From: Olivibacter sp036959255
Lineage (GTDB): Bacteria; Bacteroidota; Bacteroidia; Sphingobacteriales; Sphingobacteriaceae
DNA: 64,000 bases
Direction of reading: 5' to 3'
Assembly: GCF_036959255.1 (NCBI RefSeq)
Contig: NZ_JAWMTI010000003.1
Span: 434,001-498,000, forward strand
In this document: positions 16,810 through 26,206 of the stretch, piece after piece
Layout of the letters: each line of letters starts with the position of its first letter
Numbering within the stretch: the stretch's first letter is position 1
Translations under genes and position numbers: made by a program
The notes under the pieces: generated by a model
What the model saw: the letters and a program-made list of their open reading frames with translations, nothing else
The model's database searches: none
Told to the model about the DNA's origin: nothing

Positions 16810-17553
16810 CTATTGAAATGTAATTGTTGGCTTCGAAGGTCTAGCCGTTACTTCTACATTTGTATTTCCAGTAACTTCACAACCGTTACTATCTTCCGCT
16901 TTGAAGAACGTACCAGCAGGAACATTGTATTTCGCTGCCACTGTAAATGAATAGGTTCCCACGGTCTGTGTCGACATTGTGAACACATTATTATTACTTG
17001 TTCCAATGGTAGTCAGATCAGCAACAGGTGTTCCTCCTACCGTAGCAGACCATGTATATGAATACTCAACGCCTGTAGGTAAACCGGCTCCCCCCGTGGT
17101 CGATGTAGTCGCCGTAAGGATGGCAGGATCTGTATTAGTCGGTCCGTCTTCACAATAAGCGTCCTTATCTGCAGTCAGCGATACTGTACTAACTGGAAGC
17201 ATATGAACAGTATAATCATCCGAGACATCTGGTGCACAGACCTCTGTATTTGCAGGTATCACACTAACTCTGTAACTATGTTCCCCAACGGAAAGAGAGG
17301 AGAGTAATAAATTCGGTGACGCTCCAGTTTGTTCAACAGGCGTACCAACCGCATTCCCGGTAGCATCGACTTCCTGCCAAATCACCTCATCGGTAGGTTG
17401 TAAGGTGTAATCTGAAAATTGAGGCTGTAATGTTAGTGTGACGTTACCACATAGGTAAGCTACGGTAGGGTCCTGAGCTGCCACGGCCAATGGTAGGCCG
17501 CATATTAAGCCTAATATCGCACTTAGTTTTAAAAATTTGTTTGTTCTTTTCAT
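16810..17553 (-). CDS. Secreted Ig/PKD-like protein, middle gene of T9SS-linked operon
   Basis: A 247-residue protein with a clear signal peptide (MKRTNKFLKLSAILGLICGL to AVAAQ) and beta-rich, Thr/Val-rich sequence resembling Ig- or PKD-like surface domains (VGEHSYRVSVIPANTEVC, TVGTYSFTVAAKYNV). Paired cysteines suggest disulfides. No C-terminal sorting domain is present; it ends at PSKPTITFQ. It lies 35 bp after the 534-aa gene and 7 bp before the CHU_C gene, so the three may make parts of one surface structure. No specific function is recognised. Confidence 0.78.
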   Translation of the reverse strand: MKRTNKFLKLSAILGLICGLPLAVAAQDPTVAYLCGNVTLTLQPQFSDYTLQPTDEVIWQEVDATGNAVGTPVEQTGASPNLLLSSLSVGEHSYRVSVIPANTEVCAPDVSDDYTVHMLPVSTVSLTADKDAYCEDGPTNTDPAILTATTSTTGGAGLPTGVEYSYTWSATVGGTPVADLTTIGTSNNNVFTMSTQTVGTYSFTVAAKYNVPAGTFFKAEDSNGCEVTGNTNVEVTARPSKPTITFQ

Positions 17554-17588
17554 GGTCTTTTTTATTTAAAATGTAAGTTCATATTCAT

Positions 17589-19193
17589 TCAATTTGCTAT
17601 TATATGTGGCGGTGCCGGTTTAGGGTGTATTTCAACAGAGAAAGCTAATTCTGAACTCTCACATCCGTTAGCGTTTTTTACTTTTAGTATCCCGGAATAT
17701 GTTCCAACAGACGCATTTTCAGGAACACTCAAATTGATACTCGTGGAGGGGAATATTTGATCGATCACATTGATAAAGCCTGTAGGTGATCCAATCCACG
17801 TAATGCTGTAACTTACCGGGTTGCCGGCTGTAGCACTATACATCAATGGTGCATTCGTTTCTCCCTGGCATAAATTAGCTGGAGACAATAATGTAATGCC
17901 AGGCAAGGGATTGGCTATTACAGCAACCTTCACTCGTTCTGATTCTGCCGGACAATCACTGTTCCAGGCCGCAGCAACATAGAAAAAGGTGGTGTCTCCC
18001 TCGGCTACGGTCACTGGAGGTGTAATATAAGGGCTTCCCTCATGCAATAATGTACCATCGTTCACTTGATTATACCACCTTAAAACACTACCTGAGCTAG
18101 TCGGTACAGCAGTTAAAGTCGCTGTCTGCCCGTAACATACAGCCTGCGCCTGTGGATAAACAATCGGTACAGTTGGTTTGGCAGGAGTGCGTTGGATTTC
18201 GTGAATCCGAAAATCGGTAAGCAAAGATACACCTGTTGCAACGGCGATCTCAATTCTGTCGAAAACAGGAGTTGACGATAATGATACAGTATATCGCTGC
18301 CCAGAACGAAGTAAACCCAAAAGGTCTAATGACAACAGACTACCAATAGTTCCTGTATTGACAAGGGTGTTTCCGTTATATAGATTAATTGTTACATTGT
18401 TAAAAAGACTCAGTTGTAAAAGAGAGGGTGGAAGAGAAAATGTGACGGTAGCAGCATCTCCCGGGTTTGATAAATTCGAAAAGTAAGCAGCCTGAGTAAT
18501 TGTATAACCCAGTCCCAAGAGCCCCCCTGTCAATGAAGAATATGTCGTTAAGTTGTTGTCAACCGCATTAAGCGGGTTACTTACTCCTCCGCCTAAAGAG
18601 ATTCCCGTGCCTCCTATCGAAACACCCAAAACTTCAGCACAACGTTTATTAACAGGTTCATAAAAGGCATAATAAATATCTGCGGTACTGGTTCCTAGAA
18701 GTGCGGGTGCACCTAAAGTAATGCGAACAGCATTAAATGATGTACTTCCTGTAATCGCCAAATAAGTAGTTCCGTCAATAGCGGTAAAAAAATTTGATGC
18801 TGATGCAACCTCATTTCCATCTAAGCTTATCGTACTTCCGTTATAAACCTTAAGAGTAACACCCCCACCTAATAATGAACTCGCCACATTAAGTTTAACA
18901 TAAATAGTCGTGTTGCCTGCAAACGTCCTATCGAAAATTAACTGTTGCCAAGCTCCACCTGAAGCTAACACTGCAGAAGACGCGGATAAACGGGTGAAAT
19001 TTGATAAATTATTGGCATCGATCGAAAATGTCGGGTTTATTACAGATCCACTGCCAGCAGTCCCAGTAGTCCCATTCCGTTGCATATTAGCATACACCCT
19101 TTGCCCATACCCCTCCCCCTTTACTCCAAATAATAGGAGTAAACACAAAGCAAGTGCTTTAAAAATCGGGGAACGGAAAAGGATTGAGTACAT
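17589..19193 (-). CDS. Large secreted Ig-like protein, first gene of T9SS-linked operon
   Basis: 534 residues with a signal peptide (to GYGQ). The N-terminal half has two similar beta-rich segments (VYANMQRNGTTG ..., then CAEVLGVSIGGTGISLGGGV ...), each ending near a strand such as STADIYYAFYE or LLTDFRIHEIQRTP. The C-terminal part has Ig-like domains typical of cell-surface adhesins (VCYGQTATLTAVPTSSGSVL; LCQGETNAPLMYSATAG). It ends in IHPKPAPPHIIAN without a sorting domain. First gene of the operon, opposite to thyA. Confidence 0.78.
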   Translation of the reverse strand: MYSILFRSPIFKALALCLLLLFGVKGEGYGQRVYANMQRNGTTGTAGSGSVINPTFSIDANNLSNFTRLSASSAVLASGGAWQQLIFDRTFAGNTTIYVKLNVASSLLGGGVTLKVYNGSTISLDGNEVASASNFFTAIDGTTYLAITGSTSFNAVRITLGAPALLGTSTADIYYAFYEPVNKRCAEVLGVSIGGTGISLGGGVSNPLNAVDNNLTTYSSLTGGLLGLGYTITQAAYFSNLSNPGDAATVTFSLPPSLLQLSLFNNVTINLYNGNTLVNTGTIGSLLSLDLLGLLRSGQRYTVSLSSTPVFDRIEIAVATGVSLLTDFRIHEIQRTPAKPTVPIVYPQAQAVCYGQTATLTAVPTSSGSVLRWYNQVNDGTLLHEGSPYITPPVTVAEGDTTFFYVAAAWNSDCPAESERVKVAVIANPLPGITLLSPANLCQGETNAPLMYSATAGNPVSYSITWIGSPTGFINVIDQIFPSTSINLSVPENASVGTYSGILKVKNANGCESSELAFSVEIHPKPAPPHIIAN

Positions 19194-19397
19194 GTTGGCT
19201 ATAGGCGTTTGTTTAAGTTGAAATTGTAAAAAAGCGGTTTATGTCTCGTTAAGGTATTGTCTCCTACTTGGGACAAAAGACGTAAAAAGAGTATTCACTT
19301 CAATTGTTCAGTTTGTGCAGGATTTGCGATTTAGTTGGATCGTTAAATAGCCAACCATTCACCAATTCACCAATTTAGTAATTGGCTCATTCACTAA

Positions 19398-19429
19398 TTG
19401 GCTAATTGACACAAAAATCCCTATCTTTA
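19398..19429 (+). promoter_or_regulatory. Probable thyA-folA promoter
   Basis: TTGG at 19398-19401, then 20 bp, then TATCTTTA at 19422-19429, one base off TAnnTTTG. It ends 25 bp before the thyA ATG. It lies at the end of a stretch of repeated CCAATT/AATTGG words (19350-19410). Confidence 0.5.
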
Positions 19430-19454
19430 CCACCATCATATTTCATTCAAAACA

Positions 19455-20276
19455 ATGCAGCAATACCTCGATTTAATGCGTCATGTCTATGAGCAAGGAG
19501 TGGATAAACAGGATCGCACCGGTACGGGAACAAGAAGCGTGTTTGGCTATCAAATGCGTTTCAACCTTCAGGAAGGCTTTCCTTTGGTCACCACTAAAAA
19601 GCTTCACCTTCGATCTATTATTCACGAGCTGATCTGGTTTTTGAAAGGCGATACCAATATTTCTTATTTGAAAGAAAATAAAGTGAGCATTTGGGATGAG
19701 TGGGCAGATGCAGCAGGCAACCTTGGACCGGTATATGGTTCACAATGGCGTTCTTGGCCTACCCCCGATGGCAAACACATCGATCAGATTACGCAAGTTA
19801 TACATCAATTAAAGAACAATCCCGACTCACGTCGTATCATCGTTTCCGCTTGGAATGTGGCAGAAATTGAAAAAATGGCCTTGCCTCCCTGTCACGCCTT
19901 TTTTCAATTTTATGTTGCTCCCCCTAACCGCCAAAAAGGTCAGAGCAAGGCGCAATTGTCCTGTCAGCTTTACCAGCGCAGTGCCGATATATTTTTGGGC
20001 GTACCTTTTAATATCGCCTCCTATGCATTACTCACAATGATGGTTGCCCAAGTTTGTGATATGGAAGCTGCCGATTTTATACACACTTTAGGCGATGCAC
20101 ACCTTTATAGTAATCACTTAGAACAAACTGCGTTACAATTAACACGCACACCCAAAAGTCTGCCCACATTAAAAATCAATCCCGAAATAAAGAGTATCTT
20201 TGATTTTCGTTACGAAGATTTTACATTAGCAGATTATGACCCTCACCCCCACATTAAAGCAGAAGTGGCGGTTTAA
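19455..20276 (+). CDS. thyA: Thymidylate synthase
   Basis: ThyA methylates dUMP to dTMP with methylene-tetrahydrofolate, giving dihydrofolate, which the next gene product (FolA) recycles. Catalytic Cys146 is in ALPPCHAFFQF; the dUMP site is in QLYQRSADIFLGVPFN, and the N-terminal RTGTGTRSVFGYQMRF loop is conserved. At 273 residues it is slightly longer than E. coli ThyA, due mainly to a polar insert NRQKGQSKAQ after the catalytic region. folA follows 11 bp downstream, a classical operon. Confidence 0.98.
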   Translation: MQQYLDLMRHVYEQGVDKQDRTGTGTRSVFGYQMRFNLQEGFPLVTTKKLHLRSIIHELIWFLKGDTNISYLKENKVSIWDEWADAAGNLGPVYGSQWRSWPTPDGKHIDQITQVIHQLKNNPDSRRIIVSAWNVAEIEKMALPPCHAFFQFYVAPPNRQKGQSKAQLSCQLYQRSADIFLGVPFNIASYALLTMMVAQVCDMEAADFIHTLGDAHLYSNHLEQTALQLTRTPKSLPTLKINPEIKSIFDFRYEDFTLADYDPHPHIKAEVAV

Positions 20277-20287
20277 CCAATTGAACC

Positions 20288-20785
20288 ATGATTATATCCA
20301 TCATTGTTGCTGCATCGAAAAACAACGCAATCGGAAAGAATAATGAGCTTCTTTGGCATATGCCCGCCGATTTAAAATTTTTTCGCAGAACAACCTCAGG
20401 GCATACGGTTATTATGGGAAGAAAAACCTTTGAATCTGTTGGCGAGGCACTTCCAAAACGCCGGAATATCGTTGTTACACGTCAAGCAAATTTTCAAGCT
20501 GATAATGTTGAAGTAGTTACTTCGCTTGAGGAGGCCTTAGCTATCTGCGAAAATGAAAAGGAAGAAGTATTCATCATTGGCGGTGCTCAGATATATGAAC
20601 AGGCAATGACACTAACTGATAAGATTTACCTGACTCGAATTAACCACGACTTTGCTGACGCGGACACCTTTTTTCCCGAAATCAGTGATGAGGAATGGCA
20701 ATTAGAAGAGGTGGAACATCACGAAAGTGACGAAAAAAACCCCTACGACTACAGCTTTTATCTGTATTCTAAAGTTAGAAACTAG
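20288..20785 (+). CDS. folA: Dihydrofolate reductase
   Basis: FolA reduces dihydrofolate to tetrahydrofolate with NADPH. The 165 residues show the family hallmarks: NNAIGKNNELLWHMPADLKFF with the catalytic acid Asp28, IMGRKTFESVG for the coenzyme, and FIIGGAQIYEQ. It is directly downstream of thyA, whose product it regenerates. The start ATG lies 11 bp after the thyA stop. Confidence 0.98.
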   Translation: MIISIIVAASKNNAIGKNNELLWHMPADLKFFRRTTSGHTVIMGRKTFESVGEALPKRRNIVVTRQANFQADNVEVVTSLEEALAICENEKEEVFIIGGAQIYEQAMTLTDKIYLTRINHDFADADTFFPEISDEEWQLEEVEHHESDEKNPYDYSFYLYSKVRN

Positions 20786-21097
20786 ATTAAATTCTTGCGC
20801 CACTTTTATTTGAGTAGGTCTAATTCCGAGAATTCCGATTTCCTCACCCTATCCCGGAGGACCCAAAAATGACATGTCAACGGGCAAACAATTTTCTCGC
20901 AATAAACCCTTTGTTTATTTAAAAATTTCATAGCTTTGCCGTTCTTAAGAAAACTTAGGTAAATTGCCTTTTTTATATGCAAAAATAATAGTATATAAAA
21001 GGCGTTGACAGATGACTCGCTAGACATAGTGAGGATCAAGGTTAATAGATGGGAATGTATACAACAATTATTACATAAATTACAACACTAAACAAAG
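20786..21097. other. Intergenic region folA-secDF
   Basis: 312 bp without a convincing gene. It holds the likely secDF promoter at 20910-20938. A 77-codon frame on the minus strand (20806-21039) shows no protein-like features. Confidence 0.5.
20910..20938 (+). promoter_or_regulatory. Probable secDF promoter
   Basis: TTTG at 20910-20913, a 17 bp spacer and TAGCTTTG at 20931-20938, an exact TAnnTTTG. It would give a leader of about 150 nt before the secDF ATG. Confidence 0.55.
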
Positions 21098-24000
21098 ATG
21101 CAAGGTAAAGGCCTAATTAACTTTTTTGTAATACTGATATCGATTGCGTGCCTGTATTCACTTTCATTTACTTTTGTAACCCACAAGGTTGAACGCGACG
21201 CAGTTGCTTATGCAAAAGGTGACCCCGTAAAGGAACGGGCTTATTTAGATTCAATGGCTACCGTAGATGTCTACAATCTCGGTTTCGCTAAATTCTCTTA
21301 CCAATACTGCAAAGAGCGTGAATTGGCGTTGGGATTGGATCTGAAAGGCGGGATGAACGTTACGATGGAAATCTCCTTAAAGGAGCTGATCAGTAATTTA
21401 GCAGACAACCCGAAAGACGAGCACTTTAAAAAGGCATTGGATAATGCGGAAGCTCGAAGTAAGGACAGTCAAAAAGATTTCGTTAGCTTATTTGGGGAAG
21501 AGTTTAAAAAACTAAATCCAACTGGTAGGTTGGCTACTTTCTTTGCAAATAAAGATAATGCAGTCAACAATATTACTTCGAATTCGAGTGATGGTGATAT
21601 TTTGGCTTTTTTGCAGAAAGAATCAGGTAGTGCTATTGATCGTTCCTTCAATATTTTACGTACACGTATTGATAAATTTGGTGTTACATCTCCCAACATT
21701 CAACGTCAGCAAGGAACCAATAGAATCTTAATTGAACTGCCAGGTGTGAGTGATGAAGATCGTGTGCGCAAGCTTCTACAAGGGTCAGCTAAGCTGGAAT
21801 TCTGGGAAACTTATGATAATTCAGAAATCTTTCCGTTATTGGAAAATATTAACCGCACACTTGCTTCGACCCTAAAAACGGATACTAAATCTAACACCTC
21901 AACGGCTGACACGGCCGTGAAGGATACAGCTACAGGAGGCCGTTTAGCTTCCCTAGGTGGTAATAAAGCTGCAGGAAGTGATTCAACGAAGAAAGATAGC
22001 AGTACCGTAGCACTGGAACAGGCAAGAAATCAGAACCCTTTATTTGCAGTATTGAGCCCAAATGTAGGTCAAGGTGCGCAAGGACAACAAATGCTAGGGC
22101 AAGGTCCTGTAATAGGTTACGTATTACAGAAAGATACTGCCCGAGTAAATGCCTATTTCAATAGCGCTGAAATAAAAGCGATTATTCCCGGCAATGTAAA
22201 ATTGTTATGGAGCGTGAAACCTGTTTCGAAAGAAACAAAGATGTTCCAATTGTTCGCCGTGAAACCAACAGGTCTGAATGCAGGTCCTGTCCTTACCGGA
22301 AATGTAATCGCCGATGCCCGTGCGGATGTTGATCAGCGTACCAATAACCCACAGGTAGAAATGGTAATGAACAGCGAAGGTGCTCGTGAATGGAGAAAGA
22401 TCAGTGCAGCTGCTGCAGCAACAAATCCTAAAAAGGCAATTGCCATTGTTTTAGATAATACGGTTTATTCGGCTCCAACCGTACAAGACGAAATTCCTAA
22501 TGGTGTTTCTTCCATTACCGGAAACTTTACTTTTGAAGATACACAAGACTTAGCAAATGTATTAAAGGCGGGACGCTTACCTGCACCCGCAAAAATAGTG
22601 GAAGAAGCAATTGTTGGCCCTACATTGGGGCAAGCTGCAATTGACGCGGGTATTAATTCCTCCGTTATTGGTTTGGTTGTTGTGCTTATTTTTATGATCT
22701 TCTACTACAATCGTGCTGGTTTAGTGGCCAACATTGCTGTAATCTTCAACGTATTCTTCATCATGGGAATCCTGGCTTCACTTGGCGCCGTCCTAACATT
22801 GCCCGGTATTGCTGGTATTGTGTTAACTATGGGAACCGCGGTGGATGCCAATGTGTTAATCTACGAACGTATCAGAGAAGAATATGCGCTGGGTAAAGGA
22901 GTCAGACAAGCAATCTCAGATGGTTATAAGCATGCGATGCCTTCTATTCTAGACTCGCAGATTACCACCTTCTTGGTAGGTCTTATTCTATATATTTTCG
23001 GTACGGGTCCGATTTTGGGGTTTGCGACGACTTTGTTGATCGGTATTATTACCTCTTTATTTACAGCAATCTTCATCACACGTATCATTTTCGAATGGAT
23101 GATCAAAAAAGATATGAAAATCACCGTTTCTTATCCATGGAGTGATCATACTATGAAGAATGCTGATTTCGGATTTATAAAAAACCGAAAGAAGTTCTAT
23201 GCAATTTCAATTGCTTTAACCATTATCAGCTTAATCTCCGTTTTCACAAAAGGTTTCAGCTTAGGGGTTGATTTTTCAGGTGGACGTACGTATACAGTGA
23301 AATATGAAAAAGCGGTGAATCTGGAAGAAGTTCGAGAGCATGTAGATGGTACATTCGGTGTAACAAGTGAGGTTAAAACCTTCGGCGGCGACAACCAATT
23401 ACGAGTTACGACACCTTATCTGATTGATCAAACGGATGATGCTGCGGATAAACAGGTTCTGGATAAATTAAATGAGGGGCTCTCAAAGGTTCAAAATAAT
23501 CCGTTCCAGATCGTGAGCTCGCAAAAGGTAGGGCCAACTATTGCAAATGACATCAAAATCTCGGCTATTTATTCCGTAATTTTTTCAATCATTGTCATTG
23601 CATTATATATACTAATTCGATTCCGTAAATGGCAATACAGTGTATCCGCGGCCATATCTTTGGCGCATGATGCAATTATATTGCTTGGTATATTCTCTTT
23701 ATTCGATGGCATCCTACCATTCTCGCTCGATCTTGATCAGCACTTTATTGCCGCAGTGTTAACGGTATTGGCTTATTCGATAAATGACACAGTGGTTGTA
23801 TTCGACCGTATTCGCGAATACCTTAGAGAGCATCGTGCTAAGAATGAACCCTTGTCACATGTGGTCAATACAGCTATTAATAAAACCCTTAGTCGTACTA
23901 TTATCACTTCGCTAACGGTTATATTCGTCTTGGCCGTACTTTTTGTGTTCGGTGGTGAAGTTATTCGTGGTTTCTCATTTGCTATCTTAATCGGTATCAT

Positions 24001-24127
24001 TTTTGGAACTTATTCTTCTATCTTCTTGGCGGCTCCAATTTTTGCCGACTTACAAGGAGATGGCAAAACGAGTACAAAAGAAATTCCTTCTGCAGAAAAA
24101 GGAAATTTAAAGCCAGCGAAAGCATAA
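21098..24127 (+). CDS. secDF: Protein translocase subunit SecDF (fused)
   Basis: SecD and SecF, often separate, are joined in one 1009-residue inner-membrane protein, the usual Bacteroidota form. They use the proton gradient to help SecYEG release exported proteins on the periplasmic side. SecD part: GLDLKGGMNV near residue 80, a periplasmic domain with a Ser/Thr/Lys-rich low-complexity insert (about 265-310), and membrane motif GTAVDANVLIYERIREE. SecF part from about residue 680: GVDFSGGRTY, SINDTVVVFDRIRE. Both proton-conducting Asp-containing motifs are intact. Confidence 0.97.
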   Translation: MQGKGLINFFVILISIACLYSLSFTFVTHKVERDAVAYAKGDPVKERAYLDSMATVDVYNLGFAKFSYQYCKERELALGLDLKGGMNVTMEISLKELISNLADNPKDEHFKKALDNAEARSKDSQKDFVSLFGEEFKKLNPTGRLATFFANKDNAVNNITSNSSDGDILAFLQKESGSAIDRSFNILRTRIDKFGVTSPNIQRQQGTNRILIELPGVSDEDRVRKLLQGSAKLEFWETYDNSEIFPLLENINRTLASTLKTDTKSNTSTADTAVKDTATGGRLASLGGNKAAGSDSTKKDSSTVALEQARNQNPLFAVLSPNVGQGAQGQQMLGQGPVIGYVLQKDTARVNAYFNSAEIKAIIPGNVKLLWSVKPVSKETKMFQLFAVKPTGLNAGPVLTGNVIADARADVDQRTNNPQVEMVMNSEGAREWRKISAAAAATNPKKAIAIVLDNTVYSAPTVQDEIPNGVSSITGNFTFEDTQDLANVLKAGRLPAPAKIVEEAIVGPTLGQAAIDAGINSSVIGLVVVLIFMIFYYNRAGLVANIAVIFNVFFIMGILASLGAVLTLPGIAGIVLTMGTAVDANVLIYERIREEYALGKGVRQAISDGYKHAMPSILDSQITTFLVGLILYIFGTGPILGFATTLLIGIITSLFTAIFITRIIFEWMIKKDMKITVSYPWSDHTMKNADFGFIKNRKKFYAISIALTIISLISVFTKGFSLGVDFSGGRTYTVKYEKAVNLEEVREHVDGTFGVTSEVKTFGGDNQLRVTTPYLIDQTDDAADKQVLDKLNEGLSKVQNNPFQIVSSQKVGPTIANDIKISAIYSVIFSIIVIALYILIRFRKWQYSVSAAISLAHDAIILLGIFSLFDGILPFSLDLDQHFIAAVLTVLAYSINDTVVVFDRIREYLREHRAKNEPLSHVVNTAINKTLSRTIITSLTVIFVLAVLFVFGGEVIRGFSFAILIGIIFGTYSSIFLAAPIFADLQGDGKTSTKEIPSAEKGNLKPAKA

Positions 24128-24147
24128 ACTAGCTGCCGGCTATTCAT

Positions 24148-24187
24148 AAAAAAGGTGTGTGTTTTTTATTAAACACACACCTTTTTT
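24148..24187 (+). terminator. Intrinsic terminator of secDF
   Basis: GGTGTGTG (24154-24161) pairs with CACACACC (24174-24181), flanked by A6 and T6, 27 bp after the secDF stop. Confidence 0.92.
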
Positions 24188-24269
24188 ATATGCTGACTAA
24201 TTATCACTTTAACGACCTCATCCGCCTGTCATTTTTGATTTTTACTTTTTTAATTTTAATTAATACACA

Positions 24270-24277
24270 TATATTTG
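24270..24277 (+). promoter_or_regulatory. -7 element upstream of the MarR gene
   Basis: TATATTTG, a perfect TAnnTTTG, ends 17 bp before the ATG at 24295. No -33 TTG at a normal distance is visible. Confidence 0.45.
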
Positions 24278-24294
24278 TCATACTAAATATTGTT

Positions 24295-24732
24295 ATGCAA
24301 AAAGAACCATACAACATGTATTCATTTTTGCTTGACCGCACCGCACGTCGAGTAAAGCAATATGCACAGGCCACATTCAGTAATAAAGGTTTTGATATAA
24401 CTTTGGATCAATGGATGGTTTTAAAAAACCTCTTCGAATTTCACGATCTAACACAAAAGGAATTAGCCGAACGCTGCGGTAAGGACCAGCCTACCCTAAC
24501 TCGAATCGTTGATCTACTAGCAAAGAAAGAACTAGCAGAACGTAAAGTTCATCCAACTGACAGGCGAAGTTTTATTGTGCATTTAACAGACAAAGGGATT
24601 TCAAAAGTAAAAGAGCTATCCCCTCAAATTAAAGAAATAAGAACGAAAGCATGGGAAAATCTCAATGAAGACGACTTTTTGCAGTTAGAACGCATACTGA
24701 ATAGCATTTATAATAATTTAGAGCTTAAGTAA
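24295..24732 (+). CDS. MarR-family transcriptional regulator
   Basis: 145 residues from the ATG at 24295 (MQKEPYNMYSF); the open frame further upstream runs through the secDF terminator and is not credible. The winged helix is visible: DLTQKELAERCGKDQPTLTRIVDLLAKKELAERKVHPTDRRS, with the DRRS wing typical of MarR. Such dimers usually respond to small phenolics or oxidative signals and repress neighbours. The ferredoxin reductase gene begins 17 bp downstream, so it may regulate the redox genes; this is inferred from position only. Confidence 0.9.
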   Translation: MQKEPYNMYSFLLDRTARRVKQYAQATFSNKGFDITLDQWMVLKNLFEFHDLTQKELAERCGKDQPTLTRIVDLLAKKELAERKVHPTDRRSFIVHLTDKGISKVKELSPQIKEIRTKAWENLNEDDFLQLERILNSIYNNLELK

Positions 24733-24749
24733 CTTAATTTGATAAAAAG

Positions 24750-25754
24750 ATGATTACTACCGATATATGTATAATAGGTGCAGGTCCTGTTGGTCTGTTC
24801 GCAGTTTTTGAAGCAGGATTACTGAAAATGCGTTGTCATCTAATTGACGCTCTTCCACAGGTTGGCGGGCAATTAACAGAAATTTATCCACATAAACCCA
24901 TCTACGATATTCCTGGTTATCCTGCCATTAATGCACAGGAACTTATAGACAAGCAAATGGAGCAAATTGCTCCATTTCACCCTACATTTACCTTAGGCGA
25001 ACGGGTGGAGGCTTTAGAGAAGCAAGATGACGGTTCCTATATTGTTAAAAGCAATGAAGGTACGTGCATTCATGCACAGGTGGTCGTCATCGCCGGTGGC
25101 TTAGGCTCCTTTGAACCGCGCAAGCCAGAAGTAGAAGGTCTGGTCGACTTTGAAGGTAAAGGTATCTATTACATAATCAAAAATCCGGAGCAATTTAGAG
25201 ATAGAAAAATCCTTATTGCGGGTGGTGGTGATTCGGCTTTGGATTGGACGATCTTTTTAAGTGAAATAGCTGAAAAAGTGACGCTTGTGCATCGGAGCGA
25301 TAGTTTTCGAGGCGCGCCCGACTCGGCAGAAAAAGTCTTCGATCTGGCCAACAGGGGCAAAATCAACTTACTGTTATCGCATAATTTAGCTCGAGTAGCG
25401 GGAACAGGTCACTTAACAGACGTTACGCTGATTAACAAACAGAAGCAAGAGATTTCTTTAAAAATAGATGCGCTCATACCACTCTTTGGTTTAAGTCCGA
25501 AACTGGGGCCAATCGCTGATTGGAACTTAGCAATTGATAAATCAGCCATATCGGTAAATACGGTTGATTATTCTACCAATATAGAACGCATCTATGCTAT
25601 TGGCGATATTAACACCTACCCCGGTAAACTAAAGCTGATCCTATGTGGTTATCATGAGGCCGCCCTAATGGCCCAAAGTGCTTTTAAATATGTTTACCCT
25701 GCTCAAAAGCTGAGTTTTAAATATACAACGGTCAACGGCATTCATGCATTTTAG
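24750..25754 (+). CDS. Ferredoxin--NADP+ reductase (thioredoxin-reductase-like, YumC type)
   Basis: A 334-residue FAD enzyme. FAD site: IIGAGPVGLFAVFEAG at the start; VGGQLTEIYPHKPIYDIPGYP is characteristic of the YumC-type FNR, which lacks the CxxC of thioredoxin reductase. The NADPH site is IAGGGDSALDW near residue 155, and IYAIGDINTYPGKLKLILCGYHEA forms the second FAD motif. It would pass electrons between NADPH and the 2Fe-2S ferredoxin coded 78 bp downstream. Confidence 0.92.
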   Translation: MITTDICIIGAGPVGLFAVFEAGLLKMRCHLIDALPQVGGQLTEIYPHKPIYDIPGYPAINAQELIDKQMEQIAPFHPTFTLGERVEALEKQDDGSYIVKSNEGTCIHAQVVVIAGGLGSFEPRKPEVEGLVDFEGKGIYYIIKNPEQFRDRKILIAGGGDSALDWTIFLSEIAEKVTLVHRSDSFRGAPDSAEKVFDLANRGKINLLLSHNLARVAGTGHLTDVTLINKQKQEISLKIDALIPLFGLSPKLGPIADWNLAIDKSAISVNTVDYSTNIERIYAIGDINTYPGKLKLILCGYHEAALMAQSAFKYVYPAQKLSFKYTTVNGIHAF

Positions 25755-25832
25755 TTTTGGTTAATGCACCGGAAATAGTGGTACGGCTAAAAGACAAAGC
25801 GAATAACTAACAACTGATAACGATAGCTAACA

Positions 25833-26153
25833 ATGATTCATATCACGATAGAAGACAGGGACGGCACAATCGAGACCGTAGAAGTTCCGGAAGGCATCAA
25901 TTTGAGTTTAATGGAAGTACTAAAGGCTTCGGAATATAATATACTGGCTACCTGTGGAGGTATGGCTTTATGCGCAACCTGTCATGTGGAGATACTGTCT
26001 GGCCTAGAGATGCTTCATGAAGCATCTGATGAGGAACTAAACATGTTAGACACACTTCCCGACGCAGATGAAAACAGTCGATTGGCCTGTCAAATTCGGT
26101 TGGACGAACGACTTGATGGCCTCCATGTAAAAATAAAGGGTTCCTTGGATTGA
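25833..26153 (+). CDS. 2Fe-2S ferredoxin (adrenodoxin/putidaredoxin type)
   Basis: A 106-residue ferredoxin with four cluster ligands at Cys41, Cys47, Cys50 and Cys86 (CGGMALCATC, then LACQIRL). The spacing C-X5-C-X2-C fits the vertebrate/putidaredoxin type. It follows the ferredoxin reductase and is the likely electron acceptor or donor; the final client, such as a desaturase, P450 or oxygenase, is not in the window. Confidence 0.93.
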   Translation: MIHITIEDRDGTIETVEVPEGINLSLMEVLKASEYNILATCGGMALCATCHVEILSGLEMLHEASDEELNMLDTLPDADENSRLACQIRLDERLDGLHVKIKGSLD

Positions 26154-26177
26154 TACTTTATATCGATTTCTAATTCG

Positions 26178-26185
26178 TATTTTTG
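26178..26185 (+). promoter_or_regulatory. -7 element upstream of HMG-CoA lyase gene
   Basis: TATTTTTG (TAnnTTTG) ends 21 bp before the ATG at 26207. A TTG at 26150-26152 would give a spacer of 25 bp, a little long. Confidence 0.4.
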
Positions 26186-26206
26186 TATCAGCAATAAACG
26201 ACAATT

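Noticed and set aside
20806..21039. 77-codon minus-strand frame between folA and secDF
   Set aside because: It covers the secDF promoter; composition is not protein-like and there is no recognised family.
24157..24294. N-terminal extension of the MarR gene
   Set aside because: It begins within the secDF terminator and encodes hydrophobic, non-family sequence; the ATG at 24295 follows a TAnnTTTG box.
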